From Triplophysa rosa (taxonomy: Eukaryota > Chordata > Actinopteri > Cypriniformes > Nemacheilidae), in contig NC_079898.1 in assembly GCF_024868665.1 (NCBI RefSeq), positions 902,596-966,595 on the forward strand: a stretch of DNA of 64,000 nucleotides, read 5' to 3'. Below the pieces are notes generated by a model. The model was not told the DNA's origin. It searched no databases and saw only the letters and a list, made by a program, of their open reading frames with translations. Below, one piece after another: positions 10,166 to 22,099 of the stretch; within the stretch, counting starts at the first letter, position 1, and each line of letters begins with the position of its first letter. A program made the translations under genes and the position numbers.

Positions 10166-10803
10166 CTCAGTGAGAGCACACATTTAAGATAAAGGAGAGA
10201 GAAGCACAGGTCAAATATAACAGATAATAAATTCCTATATGCAATATTAATTAAGTAAAACTTTAAGATTCTAAAGCAGCCCCCCCGGTCAGGCAGATAG
10301 TGCAAAAACAGTATGCAAACGGTGGCGAGGAACCCAAAACTCTAATCGAGAAAAAAAACCTCAGGAGAACCCAGGCCCAACCAGGGGATTCCAGTTCCCC
10401 TCTGGCAAAAGCTGCTGCCTCTGCACAAGCTCCAGAGAACTTGCACAACAAGGCTAAATAAAATAAATAAACTTAATAATAAAATAAATTGTAGTTTAAG
10501 ATTATCATTAATAATCTAATAGCATTTGAAGTTTTGTGGTGAAGACATGTCAAGAGACCGCGTCCTTCTTTATCCAGCTCTATCATCTCAGCTCTTGTCA
10601 GGTCCCCACTTCCCATTCTCCACTCTACCATCAGGTCAGGCCATGAACTGCATCCTGCTCGCTGTGGTAACCTTGGAACAATGAGACAAGACTGGCTGAG
10701 AGTAGAGTACTGTTCTGTACTCTTTGATGCAACAAGTACATCAGTTGTGTTTTTGGTTCCGGTTGATCTAACTAATGCAGCCTAAACCCTCAGAAGATTT
10801 ATA

Positions 10804-11274
10804 TTATGGAAGAGTAGTGTATGCAAGATTAAAAAGATGCGTCTTTAGTCTAGATTTAAACTGACAGAGTGTGTCTGCCTCCCGGACAGTGCAGGGAAGA
10901 CTATTCCAAAGTTTAGGCGCTAGATAGGAAAAGGATCTACCACCTGCACTTGATTTTGAAATTCTAGGTATTACCAACTGACAGGACGCCTGAGAGCGTA
11001 ATGCACGTGAAGGACTGTAATACAAAAGGAGTTCATTCAAGTACTGAGGAGCTAAACCATGTAAGGCTTTATAGGTAATAAGCAAGATTTTAAAGTTAAC
11101 GCGATGCTTTATAGGTAACCAGTGCAAGGTTGACAGAACCGGGCTAATATGTTCATACTTTTTTGTACGTGTAAGAACTCGAGCTGCCGCGTTTTGGACC
11201 AATTGGAGTTTTTGTAATAAGCCTGCAGGGCAACCACCTAACAGTGCATTACAGTAATCTAGTCTTGATGTCAT
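10804..11274 (-). pseudogene. LINE reverse transcriptase C-terminal domain
   Basis: A clean 156-residue frame: TSRLDYCNALLGGCPAGLLQ, LQLVQNAAARVLTRT, LSTLHWLPIKHRVNFKILLI, YKALHGLAPQYLNELL and GRSFSYLAPKLWNSLP. It ends with the short basic tail FKSRLKTHLFNLAY. This is the thumb/C-terminal part of an L2-like ORF2. The catalytic core that should precede it is missing: sequence between 11275 and 11504 jumps straight from the linker to this domain. Confidence 0.88.
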
Positions 11275-11504
11275 GAATGCATGAATTAACTTCTCTGCAT
11301 CTGGTAAAATAATTGCATTTCTCCTTAAGGGCGCTGTAGTTAGTTTGTTCAGCGGGTTTCACTTCTGATTCATTGTTATAATTTTTCTCTAATATCTTGG
11401 ATTTTATATGTGAAGTAGTTCATAAATCCATCACTGCTATGCTGATATACAGGATCAGAAGTCACTGACGATTTATTTGAATTTAGCCACCGTGTTAAAT
11501 AAAA

Positions 11505-12182
11505 CTAGTGCTGGTTTTCTTCTATTAGTGATGAAAAGTAGGCGGATCTAGAAGTTATTAGGGCTTTCCTGTATTTTCGAATACTATCCTTCCATGCTGT
11601 ACGAAATACCTCTAATTTAGTTTTCTTAAAGTTGCGCTCCATTTTTCGGGCCGCTTTCTTTAGAGCCTGAGTGTGTTCATTATACCACGGTGTGGGGCTG
11701 CCATGTTTAATCTTCTTTAAACGTAGTGGAGCAACTTTGTCTAGCGTTACCGAGAAGGTGGAATTAAAATTTTCAGTGGTAATGTCAACATCTTCAACGT
11801 TATTTCTCATGATTTGAGACAATTCGGGCAGTTTATCGAGAAACGCATCTTTGGTAGTTGGAGTTATTGTTCTACCATATTTGTAACAATGAGTTTTATT
11901 TGCAGCCGTAGGCCAGTGAAGCAAACATAATACCAGATAATGATCCGAAATGTCTTCACTCTGCTGAAGGCTCGAACAATTAATGCCTAGTGTGGGCGCT
12001 GTCACAGTCACCAGCTGGAGTGCCCTCTCAAATCCACTAGAGGGCACTCCCCTCATCACACTTACTATCATTGCACACTGTATCTGGTAAGCATCTCGCT
12101 CTTCCCTTTTATAGGCCAAGGCTTCCACAGTCTTTTTAAGTCGTCTTGGATACGATCTGCATCTCATTTTTGTTCTTTGCAT
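11505..12182 (-). pseudogene. LINE endonuclease end and EN-RT linker
   Basis: The frame holds SEDISDHYLVLCLL (the SDH endonuclease motif), KKIKHGSPTPWYNEHTQALK and KLEVFRTAWKDSIRKYRKAL, ending ITSRSAYFSSLIEENQH. These blocks lie between the endonuclease and the RT fingers in L2-type LINEs. The first ~80 residues on the 5' side are unrelated (insertion around 11990-12180). RT motifs 1-B are deleted downstream. Confidence 0.85.
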
Positions 12183-12870
12183 GGCTTGTCTCCGTTGTGC
12201 TCGCCTTTTTTTGGTCTGATATACACTTCATTTGCTACACCACATTTTACATTTATTAATAATTAGTAACTACATAACATTGTTACATTCCAGGTGTAAA
12301 GCAACATATCATAATATAACGTAACCCCTATTATTAAAGGCAATACGCGTGTAAAACAAGCAACAATCAATGCTTTTGTAAATGCAAAAATAACACAAAA
12401 GCATAAAAATAATCAGTCATTGCATATTCTGCATTTATTAACATGGGACAAACCAGAGACGTGATCAAAATACAGGCAACAGGTCAAAACACAGGCAGGC
12501 AATCCAAACAATGAACAAGGCAGGAAACTCGGGAAAAGGGTAAATCCACAAAACCAAGCGATAGTGATGTAAGCTGTGACACCAAAGCTCCGATGCGTGT
12601 ATCAAAAAAATGAAGCAATTTTCTGTGAAGCTTTGTATCGATGCTTGATTCGTTCTCTAAACATCATGTGGTGACGTTCGAAGCTTCATTTCACACAAAC
12701 CCACGTGACTGCTTCGTACTCCGATTCAAAGGTTTAAAAAAGCGCACAAATGAGGTGCACTGTATAGCTTTGCATTGAATTGAATTGTTTGATTCTAGCC
12801 TACTGTAGGAGTTTATCGCTCGCGTGTATTCTACGCCCATGTTTATTAGCATGATTGTGTCTTCAAGCTT
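12183..12870. other. Intergenic with minor repeat fragments
   Basis: 12430-12570 is an ACAGGCAA/CAGGCAGGCAATCC-type fish repeat related to those at 23860-24060 and 51050-51190. 12590-12760 (AAGCTCCGATGCGTG, then GAAGCTTTGTATCGATGCTT) looks like an old MITE. No gene seen. Confidence 0.45.
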
Positions 12871-14189
12871 TCACAGAATGACACAGCTTGTTTTATTTTT
12901 CAGTTCTTCAACTCCTTTTCGTAGCTCTTCTATTTCTTCTCCTTTCTGTTGATTCAAGTGTTGATAGAGTTTTTCCAGTAACTCGTGTTGTTTCTGACGT
13001 TCTTCCAGCATCTGTTTGAGTTCTTGAACATGTCGTTCTTTTCTCTCTCTGAACTCATTCAACTCTTCTGCTTGTTTTCTGGCTTCATCTTCTTGTCTCT
13101 TTTGTAATTGTGTTATAATCTGTTCTTGTTCATGTTTCATCTTCTCTTGATCTTGTCTGTATTTCTCTTCTCTCTTTCTATCCTCCTCTTCTCTCTCTCT
13201 CTGCTGTTGTTCATAAAGTGATCTCTGATGTTCAATCTCTCTCTTCATCTCTTCTATCTTCTGAAGATGTTCAGCTCTTTGTTGTTTTTTGTCCTCTAAT
13301 TGTTTTGTGGTTTCTTTCTCCTGTTCCAGCCGTTCTGTTTTCTCTTTCTCCTCAAACTCTTTTCTTCGAGTTTCTTCTTCCTCTCTGAAGTTTTTCTCCA
13401 TCTGCATTCTTTCCTCGTCTGCTCTTCTCTTCTCTTCTTCTAATCTCTTCATCATGTTCTCTTTCTCCATCTCATGTTTGGCTTTTAATTCCTCTCTTTG
13501 AGTCTGAATTTCTCTCTCTTTCTCTTTCAGTATTTCCTCCATTCTCTTTTTAATGCTCATCTCTGCCTCTTCAAACATGCTGTTAGTGAAATATTGACCC
13601 TGATTTGTTGTTTTCATCTCTTCTATCATGTTTATCAGTCGAGTCACTTGACTTCTGTCGTGTGTTTCTCTGTTATTAAACACCAGGAATCTGTTTCCAC
13701 AGTCTCTCAGAAGCTTGTTGAGGTCTTTGTTTTTACTTCTGTTCACAAAATTCTCAATGGATTCACCCTTAAGATCATCTCCTCTAGTGAACAGAACGAT
13801 ACTGAACTGTGCAACTTTAGGTCCAAAGATTTTCTTTATCAGATCTACAGCGTCTGACTCCTCTTGAGTGAATCTGTCTAATCTCAACACAATGATGAAG
13901 ACATGAGGTCCAGGTGATGACAGTGACACACATTTCACTATTTCATCTATCACTTTATCATTTGTCAGTGTTGTGTCAAACAGTCCTGGAGTATCAACAA
14001 CAGCTACTGATCCACCATCAACTTCACAAACTCCTTTCTCACAAACACTCGTCACTGAACCTAGGCTTAACAGGCTTTGAAACTTATTTCTTCTCAGAAT
14101 TGTGTTTCCTGTTGCGCTCTTTCCACTTCCTGTCTTTCCAATCAGCACAATTCTCAAACCCTTCAGATCCTCCTGTGCATCTTTACCAC
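12871..14189 (-). CDS. GIMAP-family GTPase with long coiled-coil tail, terminal exon
   Basis: The exon begins at 14189 after the acceptor CATGTTCCAG. Its first codons (GKDAQEDLKG) lead into RIVLIGKTGSGKSATGN, the P-loop. Counting from the methionine at 14157 (428 residues): DTPGLF 55-60, LSSPGPHVF 79-87, TRGD (G4) 124-127, VFNN (G5) 159-162. From about residue 185 to 425 is an almost unbroken charged coiled coil (KRMEEILKEKEREIQTQREE and similar). The protein ends CVIL, a CaaX-like geranylgeranylation signal. No breaks. Since an exon boundary lies upstream of residue 1, this is probably not a whole gene: its phase matches the exon at 30394-31074 on the same strand. GIMAPs with tandem AIG1 domains (GIMAP8-like) are known. 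Confidence 0.92.
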
Positions 14190-14427
14190 CTGGAACATGT
14201 TAAGAGTTCACACATTAGGATCTTACTACACAAAGTCTTTAGAGTCTTCAAAAAAGCTCATAAAAGAATGTAATACAAAATGATACAGTGGACAAACTTA
14301 ACTTTTTTTTATCTCTGTAATAGTTAAAGAGTGCAGTAAATGAATGTTCCATACAGACAAGTTGTGACCTTTCAGAAAAGTCCAGTAATTAGACACAGGG
14401 TGAATTCAGGTTGATTTAGGACAATCG
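14190..14427 (-). other. Intron sequence upstream of the GIMAP terminal exon
   Basis: Lies immediately 5' (on the minus strand) of the splice acceptor at 14190-14191. No other feature recognised. Confidence 0.5.
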
Positions 14428-15172
14428 GGTTGTGTCCGAAATAGCCCCCTATATCCTAATACAGTGCACTGTTTGAGGGGACATCCATTTTTAGTGCTGA
14501 CCGAATTCATAGTGGAAATTATTGAATGCACTCATTCAATCCCACGATGCATCGCAATAAGTATACAACTGATGTACACTCACTGCTAGCTGCTAGCCAT
14601 TTATCATGAGGATCGCGCTGTATGAAATTCTGGGTCTCGGCAGAAGATGGTGCACATGTCTAAATTCACTCACTCATTTTCACTCGCTCCTTCAGGTGGA
14701 CTTTTATTAGTATACTAAATGATGTTTTATTAACAAAGTTCGGGGGGAGCCGGAGCTGATAATTAAGCCGGCTGGTTCGCTATCAGCAATCACGACATCT
14801 ACCCTATCGTCATATACCCTATCAGCCCAAGCGAGCCATCTCATAAATAGACTAAGACATCTTACCTGCGCCATCTCTACAAGTCAATCAACATCCTTCC
14901 ACCTCCCCGGCTCCTCTCCCTGAACTCGCTTTCTCTAGCAGGACCCCGGGGGTGTGCTCTGGGTTCGGGCCGATTCCGAGCTCGGTGCACTCGCCCCTAT
15001 CGTCCCTAGTGTTCCGGGTTCAGAAGGAACCGGCGAGCTCGGAGCCCACTCCCCAGAGAGCACGCCAAATACGTATACTTTACCTACCCCTACTATCATT
15101 ATTATCTGCATAGGCAAACTTGTGAATGTAGGGAATTGTGAATGAGGGTATGGGGGCTATTTTGGACACAGC
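14428..15172. mobile_element. MITE with GTGTCCGAAATAGCCCCC-type ends
   Basis: Left end GTGTCCGAAATAGCCCCC at about 14434 and right end GGGGGCTATTTTGGACACAG at about 15153 are inverted repeats of about 28 bp with few differences. The interior has no transposase. A GC-rich imperfect palindrome occupies 14945-15070 (GGGTGTGCTCTGGG against CCCCAGAGAGCACGCC). I could not find a clear target duplication, so the superfamily (hAT suspected) is open. Confidence 0.65.
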
Positions 15173-17560
15173 CTCTGTGTCACCATTCCTGCCTGCACAT
15201 AATACCCGGACTACACTTCATCAACCATCTTGATTGTCACCCGCACCTGATCGTCATCACTGGACTCATTAAATACACACTCACCCCGTTATTGTCAGGT
15301 ATTGTTGCTATTATCACGGTCTAGCGCTTGTTCCCTATCAAAAGCTACACTCGATGCTGCGTTTCAAATGCTATGGGAGAACGTTCATTGTTCGACCTGT
15401 TGTGAAGCACGTGTATCAAACACGCCAAGAATTGGCTTTAAATAACCTCGGCAGGTGACGTGGCTAATTACACTCACCTGCAGGTTATAAATACGCGTGA
15501 AAGAGGACACGTCTTCAGGTTTCTTTGTCTTTAAGGACCACTTTGTGTGCGTGCGTGTGTTTGTTGTGAGGGAGAAGTCTCCCTCTTTTCTTGTTTTACA
15601 AGCATACTACAAAAGTATAAAATAAATAAGCTTATTATATATATTAAGTGACTAAGCTTTAACTACTTAGCCTTATATACAGAGGTGGACAGTAACAAAG
15701 TAAATTTGCCTGAGTACTGTACTTAAGTACACTTTTTGAGTATCTGTACTTTACTTGAGTATTATTTTTTTCTGAGTACTTGTACTTTAACTTGACTACA
15801 TTTGAAAGACAAATATCGTACTTTTTACTCCACTACATTTATAAAAGGTCCAAAAGTAGAAAATGGTTTCTATGCAGCGGGTTTTCCTGTGTGCGCAATT
15901 TATCTGGCTTGCGAACTGCCAGGACCTTTTACTGTTGCCAAGTATTTAAGTTTTTCTAAACTCACGGTCTTCTGACAAGCTTTGAATGGCCATTTGGCAG
16001 ATTTTTTTACGCAAATCTGGCAACTCTGTGATCTTCCCCGCTAAACTAATGTAAATGTATAGGCGCTGCTACACCATTGATAGCGCTCTAAAAAGGCAAA
16101 TAGAACAATAAAAGATGAAAAAGGCAGATGTTAAAGTGTGGTGTAATCATCTGTGGGTTACGATCAGTCAAAGATCGTAGAAACATTGTCATGAAAATGA
16201 TTGGCATAACGGCTAAACGGTAAATAAGCATCACATACACCTTGAGCTGCGCGTGCGTGTTAACTTCTGATCTGCTGCTATATCATTTAAAGCGATTTGG
16301 AAAATGAATGATGTTTTTACTGAAGTTACTATAGTTTAAGTATTCCTGTATATCTGTATAAAAACAATAGAACCCTGCCCAAAATACAACATAAAATGTA
16401 ATGGATTTAATGGTTATAATGGGAATTGTATTATGGATACTTGTTGTCTACTTGTATGTGATGGATTCTATTGGTGGGATGGTAAATCCTATTGGAGTAA
16501 AACGTCTTGGTTACGGATGTAACCTCGGTTCCCTGATGGAGGGAACGAGACGTTGTGTCGAACCGACAGAATGGGGTTTGTCTTGAGAACCTATCATCTT
16601 CTGAGTATTTAGAAAAGGCCAATGAAAATTGGCGAATGAAATTTGCTCATTCATTCACCTTTGGTCTGAGGAGCCTTAAGCATCCTCCCCCGACCGCTGG
16701 GGTGGGCGGCCAGTGTTGTGGCATGAGGGACACAACGTCTCGTTCCCTCCATCAGGGAACCGAGGTTACAACCGTAACCAAGACGTTCCCTTTCTGTCGG
16801 TCTCTCGACGTTGTGTCGAACCGACAGAATGGGGTTCCTATGTAAGACGCCACAGCACTGAGCCGCGTCACAATCTCTAGCGGAGCGACGTTGACTGGCC
16901 TGGGCGAGTCAGACGAAGACGCTAACGCGAAATTATGACCCTCCAGTGGAGAGGAAGGGGGACCCAGAGCTTTACACAAAGTTGGGAAGCCCCTGTCACC
17001 GGCCGTCACGGGCGGAGGCCTAGTTCTCTAAATGGCGAGAAGCCGCCCGGCACCGTAAGTATTATTCCCCCCGGGGGGAAAACGCTGCAGAGACCACTAC
17101 CTACCGTAGGGAGGAATTAGTGGAGACACCACATGGTCTCACCATCAGGGGAGAACTCATGGGAGGAATGTGCGGACTGCAGGAGTTAACCGCAAGGTGG
17201 GAGTCCACCTGGGGAGGTCATGGGTTGCCAAGGTGGGAACCATTCATGAGGATACATCAGACGGAACAGCCCACGGAGGGGGGGTTACCACGTCTGGAGC
17301 ACTAGGTCCGGTTAGAGCTATGTGGGAGATAACTCAACTGTTCCCCGGCCTAAGGGGGCAGGGCTGCTCTGCCCAGCCTGCCCCGAGGAAGGTGCTAGTG
17401 ATGGATAAAATGCCTGTTCTTTACCCAGTGGGGGAAAGAGGGTAGGCGTAATAGCCGCTGATCCCCCTAAAGGAAGGGGGAAGGTCTTTCGCAGGCGTAC
17501 GCCCTACCGGCTGCCGGTCCTACACCTCTGACACCGGTTCCACGCGTAGGTATTAGAACC

Positions 17561-18045
17561 TCATGGAGTTGTTGGGCATAGCCCAACCCGCAGCGAATTG
17601 AGATCGGTATGCCATAACGAGGGCATCCACGATCCAGTGCGCCAGCCTCTGTTTAGAGACAGCCCTCCCTTCTGCTGACCTCCGAAACAGACAAAGAGCT
17701 GCTCAGAGCTTCTGGGCTCTGCGTGCGGTCCAAGTAGAGGCGCAGTGCGCGTACTGGACACAACACGGAAAGGTTGGGTCTTCCTCCCCGGTGGGGAGCG
17801 CCTGCAGGTTCACCACCTGGTCTCTCGGGAGAGTGGTGGGAACTTTGAGCACGTAGCCGGGGCGGGGTCTCAAGATAACGTGAGAATCCCGGGCCCGAGT
17901 TCTAGGCAATCTGTGGACACGGAGGGTGCTTGCAGATCCCCTACCCTCTTGGAGGTGAGCGCCATCAGGAAAGCCGTCTTTATCAAGAGTAAGAAAGAGC
18001 GGCAACTCCGAGAGGCTCGAAGGGGGCGGGGCCTCTTGAGGCACA
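17561..18045 (-). pseudogene. DIRS-B tyrosine recombinase fragment
   Basis: Minus-strand blocks RDSHVILRPRPGYVLKVPTT, LPRDQVVNLQALP and SEQLFVCFGGQQKGG are the central part of the DIRS tyrosine recombinase, which would insert circular element DNA. Two frames are needed, so it is frameshifted. The catalytic HxxR...Y end is not recognisable here. The same blocks occur at 25572-25949. Confidence 0.75.
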
Positions 18046-18316
18046 CCACCTAGGTCGCAAGAGGGTACGGAGTGCGGATAAGGTGGTCACCAGGTCGTGC
18101 TGTCCCAGAGGCTACCCAGCACTTGGGTCATGATGAGCGGCCGTAGCGGCTACATACATTCCCAGTGTGGAGGGGGAGAGGTTACTCCCCAATCTCTCTT
18201 GAGGAAGGGACAGCTCGTACCCGATTGAGCAACTCCGCGGGTCTTCTCGCCGAGAAGAGCACTAGGACGAGAAGAGGCGCCACCTATGGGCGTATAGCCG
18301 CCCAGTGGCCGAGGCC

Positions 18317-18990
18317 CTAGCCTGAGTGACGTCCCAACCAGACCAGGGGTGGGTCACTCAGGATCTCCTCGTCCCATCCAGACATGGAGACCAGGTTCTG
18401 CCTGGGATACCGTAACGTGCCCCTTCCCCTGGGGAAGCAGTTCGCCAGGGGGAGCGGCCAGGAGGGAGTTGATGTCAGAGCCTTAGCTCCGAGAACCAAG
18501 TCCTGGTTAGGCCGAAGGGGCGTAACTAGTACCACTTGATGCGCCTCTTCCCTGGCCTTGCACAGGACCTGTGCAATGAGGCTCACTGGGGGGAAGGCGT
18601 ACTTCCGCTTGTCCCGCGGCCAGCTGTGCGCAAGGGCATCCGTGCCAAGGGTTGCCTCGGACAGGGAGTACCAAAGCGGACAATGGGTAGAGTCCGGGGA
18701 GGCAACAGGACCACCTGTGCCTGGCCGAACTGCTACCAAATGAGCCGGCTGTGCGGGGATGGAGTCGCCACTCTCCGCGAGGCGTTGACTGACTAGAGAG
18801 CGCATCGGCTGTCTGGTACAGGACGCCTGGGATGTGTGTGGCTCGCAGGGAACTGATCACCTGCTGACTCCAGAGGAGGAGGCGCCGGGCGAGTCATGTT
18901 AGCTGCCGTGAGCGAATGCCACCAATGATATACGCCACAGCAGCTGTGCTGTCCGACCGGACCAGCACGTGCTTGCCCTGCATGAGAGGT
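18317..18990 (-). pseudogene. DIRS-B RNase H and following domain
   Basis: Minus-strand reading: RAGPVGQHSC region with TAANMTRPAPPPLESAGD, shifted frame ISSLRATHIPGVLYQTADAL (RNase H end), then THCPLWYSLSEATLGTDALA and HSWPRDKRKYAFPPVSLIAQ. These match the same region of the longer copy at 26227-27100. Frames are broken. Confidence 0.75.
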
Positions 18991-19898
18991 AGTAGCCCAA
19001 TGGTAGCTTCGATCCCCCTGAGGTCTTCCCATGAGGGCCGCTTCGCCCGACTGCTTCTTTACTGTCGATAACCCTCCGGGGGAGGCCGCGTGAACGTGGG
19101 CTTCCTCGTCGTGGGTCTCGCGCCCCCCGATGGGCGGGGGGTGAGCGGGGCCGCTGCGGCTCGACAGTAACACCAACCAGCCCCCCCTTGCGAGACGGGT
19201 GCGTCGAGAAAGCGGACCTTCTCGGCGTTACTCATCTGCGCAAGGATCGGCCAGAGGAGTTTCTCATGGACCGCAAGTGTGGACATCGTCTGACCCAGGG
19301 CCCGCGTGGTCACTTTGGTCGCCCGTAGAGCGAGGTCGGTGGCGGCGGTGATGGCGCCGATGGCGGAGTTCCTGCATAAGCGCTGGGTCGGTCTTACCCT
19401 CATGGAGCTCTCTCAACGCCCTGGTCTGGCAGGAGCCATAGCGTGGAGAGAGGAGGCAGCTTGGTCCGCCGCAATGTAAGCTCTCGACACCAGAGATGCC
19501 GAGACCCCACATGCTTTGGACAGGAGTCTAGGTCGAGCCCCCCCAGGTGGCCGCCGCCTACGGGCACGAGTGCACCGCAGCGGCATACTCCACCTGGGGG
19601 ACATCGACGTATCCTCTAGCTGTCCCAACCTCGAGGGAAGAGAGGGTGACAGAACTTTGTTTGACATGAAACGTGCCGGAAAGGGAGCGTTCCAGGTCTT
19701 ACTAAGTTCCTCATGCACTTCCGGTAAACACGGCACTGGGGGCGTGCTCAAACCCGATGTGCCATGTAGCCAGCCGCGAGTGCCAGGAGAGGCAGTGCGG
19801 GCACTGCAACCCAACACTCACGGCGGCCCGGGAAAGCATGGCTGACATTTCGACATCCGCTTCTTCCTGGGCTCGACCCCCCGAGGGAGGGGGTCTAC
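18991..19898 (-). pseudogene. DIRS-B gag fragment
   Basis: Contains DLALRATKVTTRALGQTMST, LLWPILAQMSNAEKVRFLDA and PVSQGGAGW, shared with the gag of the other B copies. It ends abruptly within gag near 19898 (ARPPEGGGL side). At 18990 it is joined directly to RNase H, removing about 2 kb including RT. Confidence 0.75.
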
Positions 19899-20642
19899 AC
19901 TTGACTATTTACAAGAACCTTACTACTTACTGGTAAATTGCTGCTAAAACTGGTAAAGGGAATATACAAAATAAAAGAACACTGCTCATAAATACATATA
20001 GGCCTAGGGGGCTAATGAGGATAATTAAGCTAAACGGATTATATCTAAACTAAACATATATGTGCTAAACATATAAAGCTCTTAAAGGAGTTGCTCACTG
20101 CAAAATTTGGCTGACTTTCTATAGTAGGAATAAAAATGACTATGGAAAGTCAACGGGGGCAAATTTTGAAGTGAATTACTCCTTTAATACTTAGCTCTGT
20201 ACACTGTGATAGGCTATGTGAGACCAATTTTCTTTTGTTGCACTTATGCTTTTTGTTGTCCTTATGTTGTTCCAATTGCTTCCATTGTTTCCCTCATCTG
20301 TTAGTCGCTTTGGATAAAAGCATCTGCTAAATGACTAAATGTAAGTGTTAATACAACTGATACTGTGAGCTACTCAGTGTATTCAGTAGGTTGCTTCAGA
20401 GGCATAAGGTATAGACAATAAAACAATGCACAACTGACATAAAGGAAATTTACTTTTAATACTTAAGTACGTTTAAAGCACGTACTTCTGTACTTTTACT
20501 TAAGTAAGAATCTGTCTTTACAACTTTTACTTGTAGTGGAGTAATATTTGACCAGTAGCATCTGTACTTTCACTCAAGTAAGGAAGTTGTGTACTTCGTC
20601 CACCTCTGCTTATATATATAAAAAGTATAAAATACTATAATC

Positions 20643-22028
20643 ATGTCTGATTCCGATCGGAGATGCGTGCCTCCTTGCGAGAGGCTCCTCTCCAATCTGG
20701 ATAAGCATGAATTTTGCTTTGAGTGCTTGGGGGCTGATAATGCTGCCCTGGGGCTTGAGAGAGAGTGTGAACTCTGTGATGTCCTAGGCATCCGAGCTCT
20801 TCATGCTCAGCTCTCGTTTTTTAAGAGAGACCGAGCCGCTTCTTCCTCGTCCTGGGGTTCGCGGTTTGATTTAGCCGAAGCACGAGAGGCGGGTCCGTCC
20901 GCGTCTCCCATGCGCTCGCCAAATCGCGATGTCTTCGCATCCGAATCCAAAGCGTGCGCCGGCGCTTCTTCGGATCGGGCGGAGGACGAGGCATCCCTTG
21001 CTTCTGCGGGGTTGGATAGTGCCGTCTCGGGACGTTACACTCGTGACAACGCGGCGCTTGAGGAGCTTCTCGGGGCGGTGACTAAGGCAGTCGACCGCCT
21101 CAACCTCGACTGGCCGCAGGAGCAAGAGGCCCCCAGAGGCTCAAAGCTAGATGACAGATATCTGCTGGGGGGAGGAGCCACAACATCGCGCTCTCCCCTT
21201 TTTCGAGGATCTCCACAGCGAATTATCTCACTTGTGGCAGAAGCCTTATTCCTCCCGTGTGTTCGTGCCATCGACGTCGATTTATTCCACTATCATTGGC
21301 GCAAAACCACGGGGGTATACGACGGTACCCGTGTGGAAGAGACGCTGGCGAGCTATCTCTCCCCTGGGACATCGTCATCCCTGAAAAAGCCTTCTCTCCC
21401 CACCAGGCCTTGCAGGCTTACATCTGCACTGGTGGGGAAGGCTTTTCAGGCAGCGGGTCAGGCTGGTGCTGCCCTGCACACCATGGTGGTTTTGCAGGCG
21501 TACCAGGCTGACCTGCTGGATGATGTGAGCATTGACGGGGTGATTGATGAGACGGCGTTTGCAGAGCTACCCCGGGCCACAGATTTGTCTCTCCGTGCTA
21601 TCAAGCAGACGGCCCATGCTATCGGCCGTTTTATGGCTGCACTTGTCACCACGGAGAGGCATCTGTGGCTAAACTTCACGGGCATCAAGGACAGGGACCG
21701 GGCCTTCCTCCTTGAAGCCCCGATCTCGCCTTCCCGGACTGTTTGGAGACGTGGTGAACACCGTGGTCACCAGGTTCCGGGAGGTGAAACGCCACGAGGA
21801 GGTGTTCGTGAGGTATCTCCCCCGTCGTGCTCAAGTGTCTGGAGTGTCGGCCACCCTCTCCGGACCAGTTCCCCAGTCCCGACCACGCACACAGTCTCGG
21901 GTGGGTCCGGTGTGGCGAATCGCGCCCCCCCTCGCAGAGGCAGGGGAGCGGCCCACAACGCCCCTCAGGCCGCCTCGGGAGGGCCGGACCTGAGGCGCTT
22001 CATCTCTGCCAAGAAGAAGAGATCCTGA
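20643..22028 (+). CDS. DIRS-A gag-like protein
   Basis: Open for 461 codons. The N-terminus has a zinc-binding pattern C8-x3-C12, H22-x2-C25-x2-C28, C42-x2-C45, seen also in the family-B gag (CSHGC...H..C...CPHC). A Ser/Ala-rich middle follows, then a conserved core with AFQAAGQAGAALHTMVVLQA, LPRATDLSLRAIKQTAHAIG and RHLWLNFTGIKDRDRAFLLE. The basic tail ends SAKKKRS. It is expected to package element RNA. The last ~90 residues may be in a shifted frame (R/P-rich). The start ATG lies 34 bp after the hAT insertion, so its native leader is displaced by 4.9 kb. Confidence 0.78.
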   Translation: MSDSDRRCVPPCERLLSNLDKHEFCFECLGADNAALGLERECELCDVLGIRALHAQLSFFKRDRAASSSSWGSRFDLAEAREAGPSASPMRSPNRDVFASESKACAGASSDRAEDEASLASAGLDSAVSGRYTRDNAALEELLGAVTKAVDRLNLDWPQEQEAPRGSKLDDRYLLGGGATTSRSPLFRGSPQRIISLVAEALFLPCVRAIDVDLFHYHWRKTTGVYDGTRVEETLASYLSPGTSSSLKKPSLPTRPCRLTSALVGKAFQAAGQAGAALHTMVVLQAYQADLLDDVSIDGVIDETAFAELPRATDLSLRAIKQTAHAIGRFMAALVTTERHLWLNFTGIKDRDRAFLLEAPISPSRTVWRRGEHRGHQVPGGETPRGGVREVSPPSCSSVWSVGHPLRTSSPVPTTHTVSGGSGVANRAPPRRGRGAAHNAPQAASGGPDLRRFISAKKKRS

Positions 22029-22099
22029 GACATGTGGGCCCAGGACTGTGGGGGTGTGCCCCCCCGGGGAGGGGTGCGTAAAATTCCATGAGAAATAAG

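Larger units (their letters stand above)
9271..12182 (-). mobile_element. Second L2-type LINE, internally deleted
   Basis: The 3' end (lowest coordinates) is the tail whose minus strand reads GTACAGCTGCTTTGTAACAA and ATATAAATAAAGTTGAGTTG. The 3' UTR (9380-10480) is filled with CA repeats and GTCCCC-type repeats. Coding remains at 10804-11274 and 11505-12182 are described separately. A short unrelated insertion (11990-12090, CCACTAGAGGGCACTCC) interrupts its endonuclease region. The element lies between the two convergent GIMAP exons. Confidence 0.8.
16506..19898 (-). mobile_element. DIRS-B copy 2, internally deleted and 5'-truncated
   Basis: The left end (3' end of the element) has CTTGGTTACGGATGTAACC at 16506 and, about 230 bp on, its inverted partner GAGGTTACAACCGTAACCAA: the terminal repeat and the internal complementary region. 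Reading leftward from 19898: gag C-terminal part, a direct junction into RNase H near 18990 (RT missing), a downstream domain, then tyrosine recombinase. The 5' inverted terminal repeat and gag start are absent. Confidence 0.82.
15680..20608. mobile_element. hAT transposon carrying a nested DIRS-B copy
   Basis: Ends CAGAGGTGGACAGTAAC and GTACTTCGTCCACCTCTG are inverted repeats with a perfect 8-bp duplication CTTATATA (15672-15679 and 20609-20616). The terminal ~800 and ~700 bp are rich in GAGTACTTGTACTTTAC-like motifs, as in many non-autonomous fish hATs. No transposase is visible. A 3.4-kb DIRS-B copy (16506-19898) makes up the middle. The hAT landed in the DIRS-A leader just upstream of its gag ATG. 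Confidence 0.92.

Noticed and set aside
9253..10173. Long open frames of Cys/Val or Thr/His repeats
   Set aside because: Products of CA/TG microsatellites read in different frames on both strands.
13289..14283. Plus-strand frames opposite the GIMAP exon
   Set aside because: Shadows of the coiled-coil and GTPase codons on the other strand.
20643..22028. Host zinc-finger gene
   Set aside because: Followed directly by YIDD-type RT and RNase H, and its domain order matches the gag of the DIRS-B copies.
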